The notes under the pieces were generated by a model. It did not search any database, had not been told where the DNA came from, and saw only the letters and a list, made by a program, of their open reading frames with translations. A stretch of 64,000 nucleotides of DNA from Metridium senile. Its lineage: Eukaryota; Cnidaria; Anthozoa; Actiniaria; Metridiidae. Where the stretch lies: contig OX459095.1 of the NCBI GenBank assembly GCA_949775045.1, positions 34,772,768 to 34,836,767 on the forward strand, written 5' to 3'. Of the stretch, positions 10,060-20,787 are shown piece by piece (the stretch's first letter is position 1; each line of letters starts with the position of its first letter). The position numbers and the translations under genes are program-made.

Positions 10060-11033
10060 ATATTCACTTAACGCTCGAAGAGGAACTGAAAAAAATCAAG
10101 AGTTTACAATTAAGTACCACAGAAGCTGTGTTTCATCCTACACTTCAAAGAACCACTTAGACCGACATAGAAAACGTGAGAGCTCCAATAATGTACCTTC
10201 CAAGGCCCCTAAAAGGCAGCGGCGATCAGAAACAGCAGCTTTCAGTTTCAAAGACAACTGTCTTTTTTGTGGAGAGCGATGCTCAATCGAAAGAGATAGA
10301 AAGCATCCAAATCGGTAGCGAAGAGCTGTGCTATGTCGAAGGATCGTATTTTTGACGTATGTGAAAAACGCAATGACAATGTTGCTGATCAAGTTAGACT
10401 GCGTGTGGAAGGGGCTATAAGTGATTTACATGCGGCTGATGCCCGTTATCATGTAGACTGTTTGGCAAGTTTTACATGTCCAAATTCTATCAAAGCTGCC
10501 AGAAACGCTGCAGAGAGAAGGACGAATGAAGAAGCAGACCCTGCATTTGATAGTGTTACTGAAGAGATGTCGAAAGACAGATCACGTTTATGGAACTCGG
10601 TGCAGCTTTACCATCAATATTAACTCTTTGGAGGAGGCGTTCTGTCAAGACGATCACTGCTCTCAAAGATCAAAAGTCACTTTTCAAATGACATTGCCGT
10701 TCTCTCGTCAAGTGGACTGTCAAGTGTGGTTTTGTTTAAAAATGATGCCTCAACAGTGTTGAATTTGGTGAGTGATGGTGATGATGACCAGCAAGATGCC
10801 TCAATTGAAAGTCTTTCAAAAACGATTGTCAACGAAGTGAAGCAGATAAAATATGATCAAACTCGGTATGACATTAGAATAACAAAGGACGATATGTCAA
10901 AATATGTCAGCAACACTCTAATGGATCTTCTAGCAGCAATGTGCGATGATTTAAAGGAATCTCTACCAGCACTCATGATTGGAAACATAGTGACGAGCAT
11001 TCTGTCGAACAAACCCACAAATCTTCAGATAAG
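10060..11033 (+). pseudogene. Fragment of an uncharacterised multicopy family (DLHAADARYH / GNIVTS type)
   Basis: Plus-strand frames give KYHRSCVSSYTSKNHLDRH, then CLFCGERC with further Cys/His, a stop near 10317, GAISDLHAADARYHVDCLAS in the next frame, and LMDLLAAMCDDLKESLPALM with GNIVTSILSNKPTNLQI in the 10726 frame. I recognise these segments as parts of a long protein repeated in coral and anemone genomes; its function is unknown to me. The paired C-x2-C and H/C residues suggest zinc binding. At least three frame breaks (near 10110, 10317 and 10620) make it a relic. It ends at 11033, where a LINE fragment begins in the same frame. Confidence 0.5.
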
Positions 11034-11836
11034 TTTGTATGTTGCGCCCATTGAAGATGTCATCTCTGCTCATGGTCTCCAACCAATGATATATGCTGAT
11101 GACACTCAAGTATATTTAGGGGTTAAACGATATGACCCATTATCATCTGTTAGAAAAGTTGAGAGTTGTCTAAAGGATGTTATCAGCTGGATGATAAATA
11201 ATAAACTTGTTTGTAACAGCAGTATTATTCACTTCACGTCTCGACATCTTCAAAGTCAAGCAATCCAGTCAATACACATTGATAATACTTTGGTGATGAC
11301 AACGTCTGACGTCCGTGATCTGGGTGTACGACTGGACAAATATTTATCTATGGATACTCATATAAATTCAATCTGTAATTCTGCTGCTTTTGCTGTGAGA
11401 CGAATTGGCCCAATAATGAAGTATTTGGACATGGCAAATGCCGAATGCCTTATTCATGCATTTGTCACGTCTAAACTTGACTATTGCAACAGTTTGCTAT
11501 ATGGTCTTCCTGAGAAACAAATTAGAAAATTGCAACTCATCCAAAATTCTGCTGCACGTATTGTCAAAAAGATAAAGAAATCCGACCATATCACACACGA
11601 TCTTCACTGGCTAACTCTATCCAAGTGCATCATTTATCAAGTTCTACTACTGACATACTGCGTTCTGGAGCTGATCATCTGAGAATGGAAGAGCCAATAT
11701 TCAAAACCAACAGCTACGGTGGGAGAGCTTTCAGTGTATGTGCTCCTAGACTATAGAACAAACTCCCACTTGAGACAAGAAGCACCATCTGTCGACGTTT
11801 TCAAAACGAAGTGACTAAACATCCGGCAGCCGGAGA
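11034..11836 (+). pseudogene. LINE reverse transcriptase fragment, copy 1
   Basis: From 11034 the sequence matches 36686 onward with scattered differences. It encodes MIYADDTQVYLG (RT YADD box), SSIIHFTSRHLQSQ, LGVRLDKYLSMDTHI, FVTSKLDYCNSLLYGLP and HDLHWLTLSKC, the RT palm and thumb region of a CR1/Jockey-type LINE. Compared with copy 2 it has lost about 9 nt near 11603, and reading past 11682 gives SYGGRAFSVCAPR, part of the C-terminal domain. The 5' half of the RT is missing. It begins in frame with the preceding unrelated gene fragment. Confidence 0.75.
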
Positions 11837-11837
11837 C

Positions 11838-12366
11838 GGTCTTCAAAAAACTAAACGTCCGGCAGTCTGAACATTTCTTATATTTCTCTTTGAAATCTGC
11901 TAACTTTTCTTTCAAGACTGTTTATTTTCATTCAGAATCCCCAAGCGCTTCCAGAAAACTAAAAAAACCGAGCTTTGTATTTTTGGTTAATCCTGTACAT
12001 AGAGTACGAACGATCTAAGTGCGACACTTCGATATTTTTTCTCTGACGTTGCCGGAAATGGTCTTCAAAAAACTAAACGTCCGGCAGTCTGAACATTTCT
12101 TATATTTCCCTTTGAAATCTGCTAACTTTTCTTTCAAGACTGTTTATTTTGATTCAGAATCCCCAAGCGCTTCCAGAAAACTAAAAAAAACGAGCTTTGT
12201 ATTTTTGGTTAATCCTGTACATAGAGTACGAACGATCTAAGTGCGACACTTCGATATTTTTTCTCTGACGCTGCCGGAAATGGTCTTCAAAAAACTAAAC
12301 GTCCGGCAGTCTGAACATTTCTTATATTTCTCTTTGAAATCTGCTAACTTTTCTTTCAAGACTGTT
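11838..12366 (+). repeat. 222-bp tandem repeat, about 2.4 copies
   Basis: Units start with GGTCTTCAAAAAACTAAACG at 11838, 12060 and 12282, giving an exact 222-bp period. The first two units are complete and differ at a few positions; the third stops at 12366. It begins immediately after the LINE fragment and includes AACGTCCGGCAGTC. The 73-residue frame at 12019-12240 arises from this repeat and is not a gene. It may be a short satellite or a tandem 3' tail of the LINE. Confidence 0.85.
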
Positions 12367-12510
12367 GAACGCGAAGAGTATTAGACTGTACGGCCCTCTG
12401 CCTTAACTCTAACCCTGAATATGATATAAATGTATGCATTTCTGTTTTGCTTTCAATTGTTGTTTTCATTTGATAAAAAATCAACCTTAAATTTTTGACT
12501 TTTTAAAAGG

Positions 12511-12628
12511 CCTAGTTTGTACGTCGAGTCTCACATGTGCCCAATCTTATTAGATCAAAGAAGACCGCCTTAGCACCTATTGCTTGAATTGTATTTGGCA
12601 CATGTGAGATGCGACGTATAAACTAGGC
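12511..12628. repeat. 118-bp inverted-repeat element
   Basis: Left arm CCTAGTTTGTACGTCG...CACATGTGCC pairs with right arm GGCACATGTGAGATGCGACG...CTAGG, about 30 bp each with few mismatches, around a 55-bp spacer. It looks like a miniature inverted-repeat transposable element. No clear target duplication is visible. Confidence 0.6.
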
Positions 12629-12652
12629 ATAAGATTGAGATATATTCTTATA

Positions 12653-13133
12653 TACCGTATTAACTCATTTTACGCCGTGGCGTGTAATTAATAATCCCGA
12701 AGTTTTAGTGCGGCGTTTATTTCAAATACCCTTATTCACGATCTCATAAGAATAAAATACAGTGTATATAAGAACATGAAAAGTCCAAAAATAAGCGGGA
12801 AAACGCACCTTATTCTATTCGTTCGTTTTAATCTTGAGCTGCTATAAGGTATTCAATACAATATCAAATAATTGTTTGTAGACTGTATTCAAATTCATGT
12901 TTGATTGATTAATATATTTTTCAAGGCTAGAAACAATAAATCAAACATAAATTCAATATAATCAATGCACAATGAATTCGACACTCGTGCGGAGAGCTAT
13001 AGAAAAAGCCTTTTTTTATAAAGTTCCCCAAAGTATAACATTGTTCTTTGTAGTTTAATTGTATACTTTGCGAGGCGGCGCCAATTAACATTTCTTGCTT
13101 TTAAATGCGGCGTTAAAATGAGTAAATACAGTA
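12653..13133. repeat. 481-bp miniature inverted-repeat element, TA-type ends
   Basis: The left end TACCGTATTAACTCATTTTA is the inverted match of the right end, which read inward is TACTGTATTTACTCATTTTA, and both continue into CGCCG. TA dinucleotides at both ends fit a Tc1/mariner or pogo-type element. No coding capacity inside. Confidence 0.65.
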
Positions 13134-13191
13134 TGTCATTACGTTCTTGTGTAATTCTGATTAACATTTATATCATATTCAACGTTAATTT

Positions 13192-14497
13192 TTACAATAA
13201 CTTGTTTTTACAACATTTGCAAAACCAAATGCGGTTTTTTGGTCTCTTTTTCAAAGTTGTGCATTGGTCCAAGTGCGACCAAAGAAGACATCTGTCACAG
13301 GCAATGCTATCTTCCATGTCATCGTCAATCATTGTCTGGCATACAGCACAAAGCCATCCCATTTTGGTTTTTGTTTCCATTAGTTTAAGTAAATGTAACC
13401 ATGCGTCGCTTTTGAAATACTTTCCAACTCTTTGTATATGCACATTTTCAGCATCTTTGAGCGCGTCTGACAATTCGTGTAAAGGGAGAACGTCTTGGCA
13501 GCTCAATAGTCGTTTACCAACTAAAGCTTCGCCTGCCGCTCTTTCAGATGTTATGAAAGTTAGTATCAGCCTATTTTTTTCATAAGGTGGAAGCTTACCA
13601 AAGGGTAACAAAGTGTGTGATTTCTCTTTTCGTTTTTTGATTCTTGGTAAACCAATAACCGTCACCTCAGCTCGTTTTGGGCGGCCTCTTTTAAGAATCT
13701 TGGGTGGCAGTTTAATATTTTTCAAGTGTGAGGGTTTAAGATCCGCTGCATCCAGAGTGTCATCCATGTTACTTACTTTCCGATCTTCTTGCTTTTCTTT
13801 TTTGTTGTCAGTAGAAACTGGGAGTTGGTTATCGGGAGCTGGTTTAATGCCTGCACTTTTGACTTCTGAATTCTCTTTGCCTTTAATTTCTTCAGCGTCA
13901 AAAACAACAACTTCGTGATTGATTCCAGAACACGTTGCCTTTGTTTAAAAGTAGCCATCCCCTCCCCCCCCCCCCCCCCCCCCTCACTTGCTAGTGAAGC
14001 TAAAACTTGTGCACTCTGTAAAGCTTTCCTAAATTTCTGAGCCTGCGAAAGGGTCTTACAGGTGTTCTCCTGTTTTGTCATCACGTTCACAAATTTGGTA
14101 TTTCAACATCTTCTTGATCAGGATTCTCACTGTTGGCAGAGCTGAAGCGATCTGTTTCTTTATAGAATTCCATAGTCCATCGTTTATGTGAGATACATGG
14201 ATCAAATATCGGTAGATTGAGGAGAGTGCGGACTTTAAAGATATGTTTACAATATGCATTCTTGTGAAAAACGTACAGTCACAAAGCGAAGGTGTAGATT
14301 GGTGTGGTTGATTACTATTTATCGAAGCGCTAAGAATGAATTCGTTACTGCTTTTGTGGGAAACAACTCTTACTTGGTGGACTAAGTCAAATTGGTCACT
14401 AAGAAATCCGAACGCATATGGTGTCAGATGCTCTGCGTAGGACTGGAGATCTTTGGAGAGGACTTGCAACTCTGTTTTCTTCCTCGTTATAGCCAAA
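13192..14497 (-). pseudogene. MULE (ZSWIM3-like) C-terminal part: SWIM finger and PHD finger
   Basis: The minus frame from 14497 reads KKTELQVLSKDLQSYAEHLT and a SWIM-type CDCTFFTRMH; one missing base then shifts the frame, and CKHIF of the SWIM finger is in the next frame, which leads to 14090-13773. After an 18-20-nt G/C run (13964-13983) comes the 13767-13192 frame, with LPPKILKRGRPKR and a PHD-like finger near its end (WLCAVCQTMI, IACDRCLLWSHLDQC, FCKCC). SWIM fingers follow the DDE domain in MULE/ZSWIM3 proteins; PHD fingers read histone tails. Its catalytic domain is at 19099-19790, separated by an inserted Harbinger element. Confidence 0.72.
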
Positions 14498-14796
14498 AGG
14501 GTTTTTCTAAATCTTCTGTTTTTCACAGCTAAAAACACAGGGTTCGTTTTTTATATGCTAATGATATGTTTCCATAGCTACGCTAATTATGAGTACATTT
14601 CCACGTGCGGGCCGGAGCGTATTTACCATGTTCAGTACAGACACGCGCCAAGTTCAAAACACGAGAATTCAGTAGAAGCTCAACAATCGTCGTTTGCTCT
14701 ACAATACAAATGAATGTGGAAAATTCATTAAGTAAGTAAATTGTTAATTATGAATAACTATTCTAGTTAAAAAAAATGTACAATAATTAACGAGGA

Positions 14797-15571
14797 ATGT
14801 CCTTTTTTGCCATTATAGAACCAAGAACTCAAAGAGTAGAGAGCAGTGCACGTGCAGCTAGAAAAGACGCCATATCAGATGGTGAAAAATTATTGTATCG
14901 GCAGGCTGTTTCGAAAATTGGTAATGATTGGAGAAAGATTTTAGGCTTCTTTGTAAAGCACCAGGAATTGCTACCCGAAGAAGTCAAACAGGTATGCAAC
15001 TGCATTTAAAAATATTGACAACAAAGATGCCGTTAAGCCCATCAGAAACCGTCTGTCAAACATTTGCAGAAAAGTAAGAAATAAGCCAGAAATACAAGAA
15101 CGAGAGGAACGAAACGCCAAAAGCATGAACAACATGACTGCCGAAAATATAATTGTGAGAATGAAGAATGTTCAAGCATTGGAGGAAGACGACCCTCTCT
15201 GTAGCTCACCAAGGTCTGATAGTGAAGTAGATCAGCTGGACCGACCAGGAACAAGTTACAATACTCTTTCGTCCAACGATGAAATATTTGGTCAATCATC
15301 AGAATCAGCAGATGAATTAGAAAGTGCCGACTCACTAGATGATGCCGAGATGACGGCTAACAAAGCCAATAAAGCAGATCAAGCCACGAAGAAAAACAAA
15401 TCAAATAAGAAGGGCAAAAAAACAGCTAAAAGATTGAAAAAAGGCCAAAACCTTAACCAAGAAAGCAGAAGAACTTATGTACGTTGGTTTGAAGGCGGCA
15501 AAACTCCATATGAAATATATAAAACAAAGCGCACAGTCGCAAGAGATGGACATCAGTTCCAGCTCAGATGA
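14797..15571 (+). pseudogene. Harbinger-associated Myb/trihelix-like DNA-binding ORF
   Basis: The first frame (14797-15009) encodes DGEKLLYRQAVSKIGNDWRK, ending in LLPEEVKQ; a one-base shift leads to the next frame with RYATAFKNIDNKDAVKPIRN, a charged middle, and a Lys-rich stretch (KKNKSNKKGKKTAKRLKKG) ending with QESRRTYVRWFEGGKTPYEI. Helical basic segments with conserved Trp suggest a Myb/SANT- or trihelix-like fold, as in the second protein of Harbinger elements, which binds transposon ends and guides the transposase. No family motif is decisive. The single frame break near 15000 could instead be a short intron (CAG then GTATGC), since the window gives GT there. It converges with the transposase. 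Confidence 0.45.
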
Positions 15572-16751
15572 AAACAACTGATGACTGAACTGAAACATTA
15601 TTGTCAATTATATTATGTTCAGGTTCTTTATTTTACTAAAATCAAACATATGAAAAATGTCATCCAAAAATCTAGCACTGAAAGCAATTTTACTTTGTCA
15701 CTTCAAAATAGTTTTTGTTAATAAACAATGGTTATCATCATTTTAGTTCGTAAGTGTTAAGGGATAGAGGTGGGCTGCGTATATTGATATATGAAATTGT
15801 TTTCGCTTACCTTACCCACGACCGCCATTTCACTTACATGTAATACAGCATATTTTTTATGACTTTATTTTTAAAATGTCAACTAAAATAAAAAGGAATC
15901 TGCAGTAAAGGTACACATAAAATAGTTTCAGTCTAATACATATTAATAGACACTTTTTTAATTGTTTTCTTTTGTTTTGATAATGCAATTAGATATTAAT
16001 AAGTATAATTTGTCCAGACGGACCATTAGATTTTTGTGCAATTTATTGTGTGCAGATTTTTTTTTTGTCCTTTGCGGTTGTGCAGGCAATTTTTTTCAAC
16101 TTGCACGAATACCACAAATACTTTTTTGTCACTGTTGTTGTGCACGATTTTTTTCCTTTAATGCTGTGCTCGAATTTTTTGTTTTTGTTTTTGCCCAACC
16201 CCCTATCCTTTTCACAAAATTAAACTAAAAATGTGAAAAATACTACATTTTGCGCTCGAAAACCATATTATTTTTATTTCAAGGAACGAAAACTGAGTTC
16301 TGGTGAGGGAAATCCAAATATAAGATAAAAATGGGGTGAATATATAATCAAAACAAACTTTAACATTTTTGGTTCTCTGGTATCTATATAATCGATTTAA
16401 AGCTAATTATGACCAGTTTAATTTGCAATTCTCAACGAAAACAATTATTCATGTTAAGCATTATACATTCCAAAAATGACACTAAAACGACCCGAATTTG
16501 AACGCGAAAAAAATCATCACTAACGAAATATCTTGATTTCTCGTGATTGCAGGTCTAAATTCAGGAGATTTTTGCAGAGTTGATGTGGTTGTCTTGTGAA
16601 TGCATAACGTTTCCATGATCTCCAAATCGGAAAATAATAAAAGCCAAAAAATGAGATTATGTTAATATTACGTACAACGGATGGGTCCGGAACTACCTTA
16701 AAATATAAACAATTTATATTCTTCTATAGATAATATAATCTATATCTAGAG

Positions 16752-17042
16752 TGCTCGCACTATACCCATGAAACAGCACTAGCGCACATTCAAGCATAAG
16801 TCAAAGCATGTCCTCACTAGGAAATTTCACAACAAAATTTAAAGCATAAGCACAAAGAGAACAGAAGTTTTTGATCTTTGTGCTTAATATGCTTAGTCCA
16901 CCTATTCTCTATGTCAAACTTCGAACCCCTTTTCTATACCTGTTGCCTGAAAGGGGTACCCCTTTCGGGTGGAGCATCCCACATGGTCCCTTATAGGGAG
17001 TACCCCAGGGTTGTGCTACTGATTTCATGGGTATAGCGTGTT
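16752..17042. repeat. About 290-bp inverted-repeat element inside the Harbinger
   Basis: GCACTATACCCATGAAACAG on the left pairs with TTTCATGGGTATAGCGTG on the right. Near the right end a self-complementary AAGGGGTACCCCTT is also present. No coding sequence; probably a small non-autonomous element. Confidence 0.5.
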
Positions 17043-17130
17043 CTATTCTCTCTCTTATAGTTATCTATTACGCTTTAACTAGACTGGTACATTTCGTTTC
17101 TCGGGACGGCTTCAATCATAGTCCGAAATC

Positions 17131-17409
17131 CAGTTATACATATACACCTATTTCAATTTAACGTTGTCCATCTGGAATGGTTGATCTGAGACCGATAGGA
17201 ATTGTGGGAGTTCGTTTATTTCAAATACATTGTTTTAATCACACTTGAATGGTGCTGAATTACAGATAACAGTGTTTTAGAAGTAAACATTACTATTCAA
17301 GCGTGATTATAATAGTGCATTTGCAGTTTAACGAGCTCCCACAATTCATATCGGTCTCAGATCAACCATTCCAGATGGACAACGTTAATTGAAATAGGTG
17401 TATAACTGA
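17131..17409. repeat. About 280-bp foldback element next to the transposase end
   Basis: Two arms of roughly 75-80 bp are inverted copies: CAGTTATAC...CACCTATTTCAATT, AACGTTGTCCATCTGGAATG and GTTGATCTGAGACCGATA on the left recur in reverse on the right. The left arm has a 6-bp TATACA duplication. The right end overlaps the last codons of the transposase frame, so it may have altered the protein's C-terminus. Confidence 0.75.
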
Positions 17410-18875
17410 CGTGTCCTTAACAGGGAGTCTATAAGCATTTCTCTCATACGTGCAATAAGGTGCCTTCTTCTATTTGTAAATGCGATAACAACGTCAGTTA
17501 CCAAAGGACTGAGGTTATCTCCTCTGACGAAATCGCCCGTGACATCCAGGTACACATCGATAGATGCGGACATCTCCAATGCGGTGTTCTACGTGTATTC
17601 TGACACGTCTGTGGTCCCGGCTTGCGTGTGCTTGCAAAGCGTTATAGCGTCCCCTTATCCTACGGAAAGGTGTGAGGAGAGGATGTCTTGAAGGGTAGCC
17701 ACCGTCAGCCAGAAGGAAAGTATTTGGCGGAATGTTCAGTTGAAGATTGTGTCCAATTTGGGGTAGTCGTCTATATGTGTCTGCATCCGTTGAATGACCC
17801 AAGTAACCATGGCGACAAAAACGAATGTATCCATCATTGTCCACAATAACATCACTGCAAAAAGTGATCACTTGAGTCTAGTAGTAAAATTACTACCTTT
17901 AAGTGGAAATTACTTGAAGTTAGGTCCATGGGGCAAGTAGGATTTAAACTTAAAACCAGTAGCTGCTTGTGCTGAATGTAAGTGTTGCCAACTTAAATCA
18001 AGTAGTGCAGAGCACTTGAAACAAAGGCTACATGGACTTGAACCAAGCGGTCCACTTTCATAAATAGTGTCCCTGAACTTAAACTAAGAAATATTTCTCT
18101 TACTTTCAGTAGACTTTTTACAGTGATGACTGTTAAGGAAGTGATAGCCACGATCACGTCTGTAATAAAGTCGCTGCTGTGGACCTTGTGGTCTGCTTAT
18201 TTGTACAGCAAAAGCATCTATGGCCCCAATAGCGTTAGGGAACTGTTGATGCCTGTTGCGGTGTACATTCCACTCCCTTTCACTTGGCCAGGATACATAG
18301 CGGTCAAAATAATGCTCATGTAGGATTGGTAGGATGAGATAAATGTTGTCCGAAACACACGACGGCCAAACACCGAAACGTGCAGCAAGAACTTCTAGTG
18401 TAGGATATTGTCTTAGCCATATAAATACCATCAATACCCTATCGTGAACACAAAGTATGTTCGGCCGGGTCTGTCTGATTCGGTTCCTGACTCTCCACGG
18501 ATTTCAAAGTCTTCTGTTGATATCGTTGTAAATTGTGTTCACTACACGAAGTAAACTGTGTGGAGTCTCTCCAGTTTGAAGCCAGAAATCTTCTGGTGTT
18601 TGGGCTAGATTGTTCCATACCCTCGAGTTAATATTCAGGGCGCCAACCCTGTGGTAGTATCTTCGAATTAGCACGTGTGGTCTACAGTCCAAGATTTGTA
18701 TAATTGCATTAAAATTTAATATAAATTGCACGATTGCATTCAAATTAATAGGTGGAGGACCTATATTTCTTTGTAAAACTCTGATATATTCAAGCAGAAA
18801 AGCAACAATGCAAAACAAAAACGAAGGAACCGGTGGAAGCGGCATCGTCGATAAATACACAAACACAGCAACCAC
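17410..18875 (-). pseudogene. PIF/Harbinger DDE transposase
   Basis: Three minus frames make one protein: 18875-18504 (N-terminal helices, VWNNLAQTPEDFWLQTGETP), 18434-18118 with a helix-turn-helix-like YPTLEVLAARFGVWPSCVSD and first catalytic Asp in NAIGAIDAFAVQIS, and 17871-17385 with the second Asp in FLLADGGYPSR and an Glu in HVEHRIGDVRIY. The DDE nuclease cuts and pastes the element. A stretch of about 240 nt between the last two parts ends in TTTTTGCAG, a good acceptor, so it is likely an intron. The gap between 18504 and 18434 needs a frame change. The end is fused to the foldback at 17131-17409. Confidence 0.78.
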
Positions 18876-19098
18876 AGAAAGAATTCACATTTATTGTCGA
18901 GAAATTTGCACGTGCATGCATGCGCGGATAGCATTCATTAATTTCATTATCACATGCATGCACCTCATGTGTTAATTACTGTAATTGTATTGTTATGTTA
19001 ATACCTCTGAAATACAGAGGCCTGTGAAAAACAGAAGATTTAGAAAAACCCTAATAGGTATTGATGATTTCTCTCTTCTCTCAAGCATTTCATTACAG

Positions 19099-19790
19099 TT
19101 AGGAACTCCGAAAAAAAACTGCATATTTTGAGCACACACTTTTAATTTTGCTGAACGTGGACTCCAATCGGTTATTTGTCGTTTCTCCCAAATTGAAATT
19201 GGTATCCTTAAAGTAGGTGACCCACTGCCCTTTTATAGGGTACCATTTGTCTAGAACATAGTCAATGACGCTTTTGATGTTGGAGTTCTTTAATTCGTTG
19301 ATATTACGGTCGTATTCAGTAGCTGACTTGGAATACGCAAGAGAGGTCAAGATCTCCAGAGCTCTCAACCTTTCGGCGGATGTTATTCCCATTTTTTCGC
19401 ACGTTATCTCCCTTTTAAATGAGCGTAGTGTGTGAAAAAGACAAATATTTAATCGTGCACCAGGAAAGCACTTCGTAAAAACATCTCGTTCTACAAAATC
19501 TTTGTCGGACATAATCACTTTAGTTTTGCTCCATGAAGAATTGTGCCTCTTAAAAATCTCGACAGACGCTTCTATGACTTCCTTTGTCTCTTCCGCTAAA
19601 ATGAATGCCCCTACTATCTCACTTAAGCCATTGCCATCAACGCACATGAGCAAATAAACAGGCATTCTGAGGTCTTATAATTTATATGTTGCATCTACCA
19701 GAAGGAGTTCAGGGAAGTGCTTAAGAGAAGATTTCTGTAAATACCATGCAAACGCGGCAACACTCGATTTTGCTCATATTTTAACCATAG
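19099..19790 (-). pseudogene. MULE DDE transposase catalytic domain
   Basis: The frame contains PELLLVDATYKL (first Asp, followed by one in-frame TAA at about 19677), the central MSDKDFVERDVFTKCFPGA with the second Asp, RLNICLFHTLRSFKREI, and GETTNNRLESTFSKIKSVC with the Glu. These are the blocks of MULE transposases and their vertebrate relatives ZSWIM1/3. It breaks at KYAVFF, in an eight-T run, where a single extra base shifts the frame; after correcting this mentally, the frame runs on to the Harbinger insertion site at 19051. Upstream lies an intron-like stretch with repeats; downstream parts are at 13192-14497. Confidence 0.8.
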
Positions 19791-19848
19791 GTAGCCCTCA
19801 ACATGAAACAAATCATGATGCCTTTAGTTAAGAAAAATATTGAATATT

Positions 19849-20785
19849 TTACAAGAAAATCGCAAAAAACGAAATTTCGTCAAATCGCTGCTCCGAGACG
19901 CTAATTTTTATGTCAACTTTGACGGCCCTGTATGGCAAAATTAATTACTTTAATGACTCCAAAATTTCATAATATTGTTTAATGGCATCTTAACTTTAAC
20001 CTCAAGCTTTTATAGAAATATTCAGTTACTTAAAGATATTATTCTATTTATTTTTCTGTGTCATACTTTTCGCATTAGAAAAAGTAGGGTAAAAACAAAA
20101 AAATATTTTACTATGTGCAGCACAAAATTTTTCAATAATAATCTGGTTTCTGAATGTTAAGGTATTGAATATATAACTGTGAAAAATTCAGCTTGGGTAA
20201 ATGTAACTGAGCGAAGTTATTGAGCTGCAAACTTTCGCAAAATCTTGCTTATTATGCATATTCTACTGTCGGCTAACACATTCAATTTGTCAAGTCGCGG
20301 ACGTGATTTGCATAAATAATCACATTTTCCTGCTTTCGAACAGCAAAATGCTTTCAAATAAAATCAGTACAACCCAAGCAATGTTTACATTTTAATTACT
20401 TTTGAAAAATATTGCATGTTTTACGAGAAAAGTCTCGATAAACAACATTTCGTCAAATCGCTGCATCAATCGAGACGCTAATTTTTCTGTCAACTTTGAC
20501 GGCTTCGTATGACAAAATTAACTAATTTAATGACTCCAAAACTTCTTAATATTGCTTAAGCATTTACAAAAATATCAAGTAAATTGAAGATATTATTGTA
20601 TTCATTTTTCTATGTCATACTTTTCGCCTTGTTAAAAGTAGGGCAAAAACAAAAACATATTTTACTATGTGCTACTCAAACCTTCTCAATAAAAATCAGT
20701 ATTTAGAAAGATAAGGTATTAAATATATAACTGTGAAAAATTCAGTTTGGATAAATGTAAATTAGCGAAGTTGCAAATTTACAAG
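19849..20785 (+). repeat. Two diverged direct repeats of about 370 bp
   Basis: A segment with TTTCGTCAAATCGCTGC, GAGACGCTAATTTTT, TGTCAACTTTGACGGC, GTCATACTTTTCGC and ATATAACTGTGAAAAATTCA occurs at about 19849-20240 and again at about 20410-20785, roughly 570 bp apart and perhaps 80 per cent alike by eye. It lies in the presumed intron between the N-terminal and catalytic exons of the MULE. Confidence 0.75.
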
Positions 20786-20787
20786 AG

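Larger units (their letters stand above)
14499..19051. mobile_element. PIF/Harbinger-type DNA transposon nested in the MULE
   Basis: A 30-bp sequence GGGTTTTTCTAAATCTTCTG... at 14499-14528 recurs as its exact reverse complement at 19022-19051. Inside are a DNA-binding-like ORF (plus, 14797-15571) and a DDE transposase (minus, 17410-18875), the two-gene layout of PIF/Harbinger. Dropping the element and one three-base flank (TTA on one side, TTT on the other, as read on the minus strand) rejoins the host MULE reading frame, which supports insertion at this exact site. Two foldback elements lie inside it. Confidence 0.8.

Noticed and set aside
12019..12240. 73-residue plus-strand frame
   Set aside because: It lies wholly in the 222-bp tandem repeat and ends at the same place in each unit, so it is a by-product of the repeat.
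13118..13585. 155-residue plus-strand frame
   Set aside because: Antisense to the PHD-finger frame, which has the clear Cys/His pattern; no motif in this reading.
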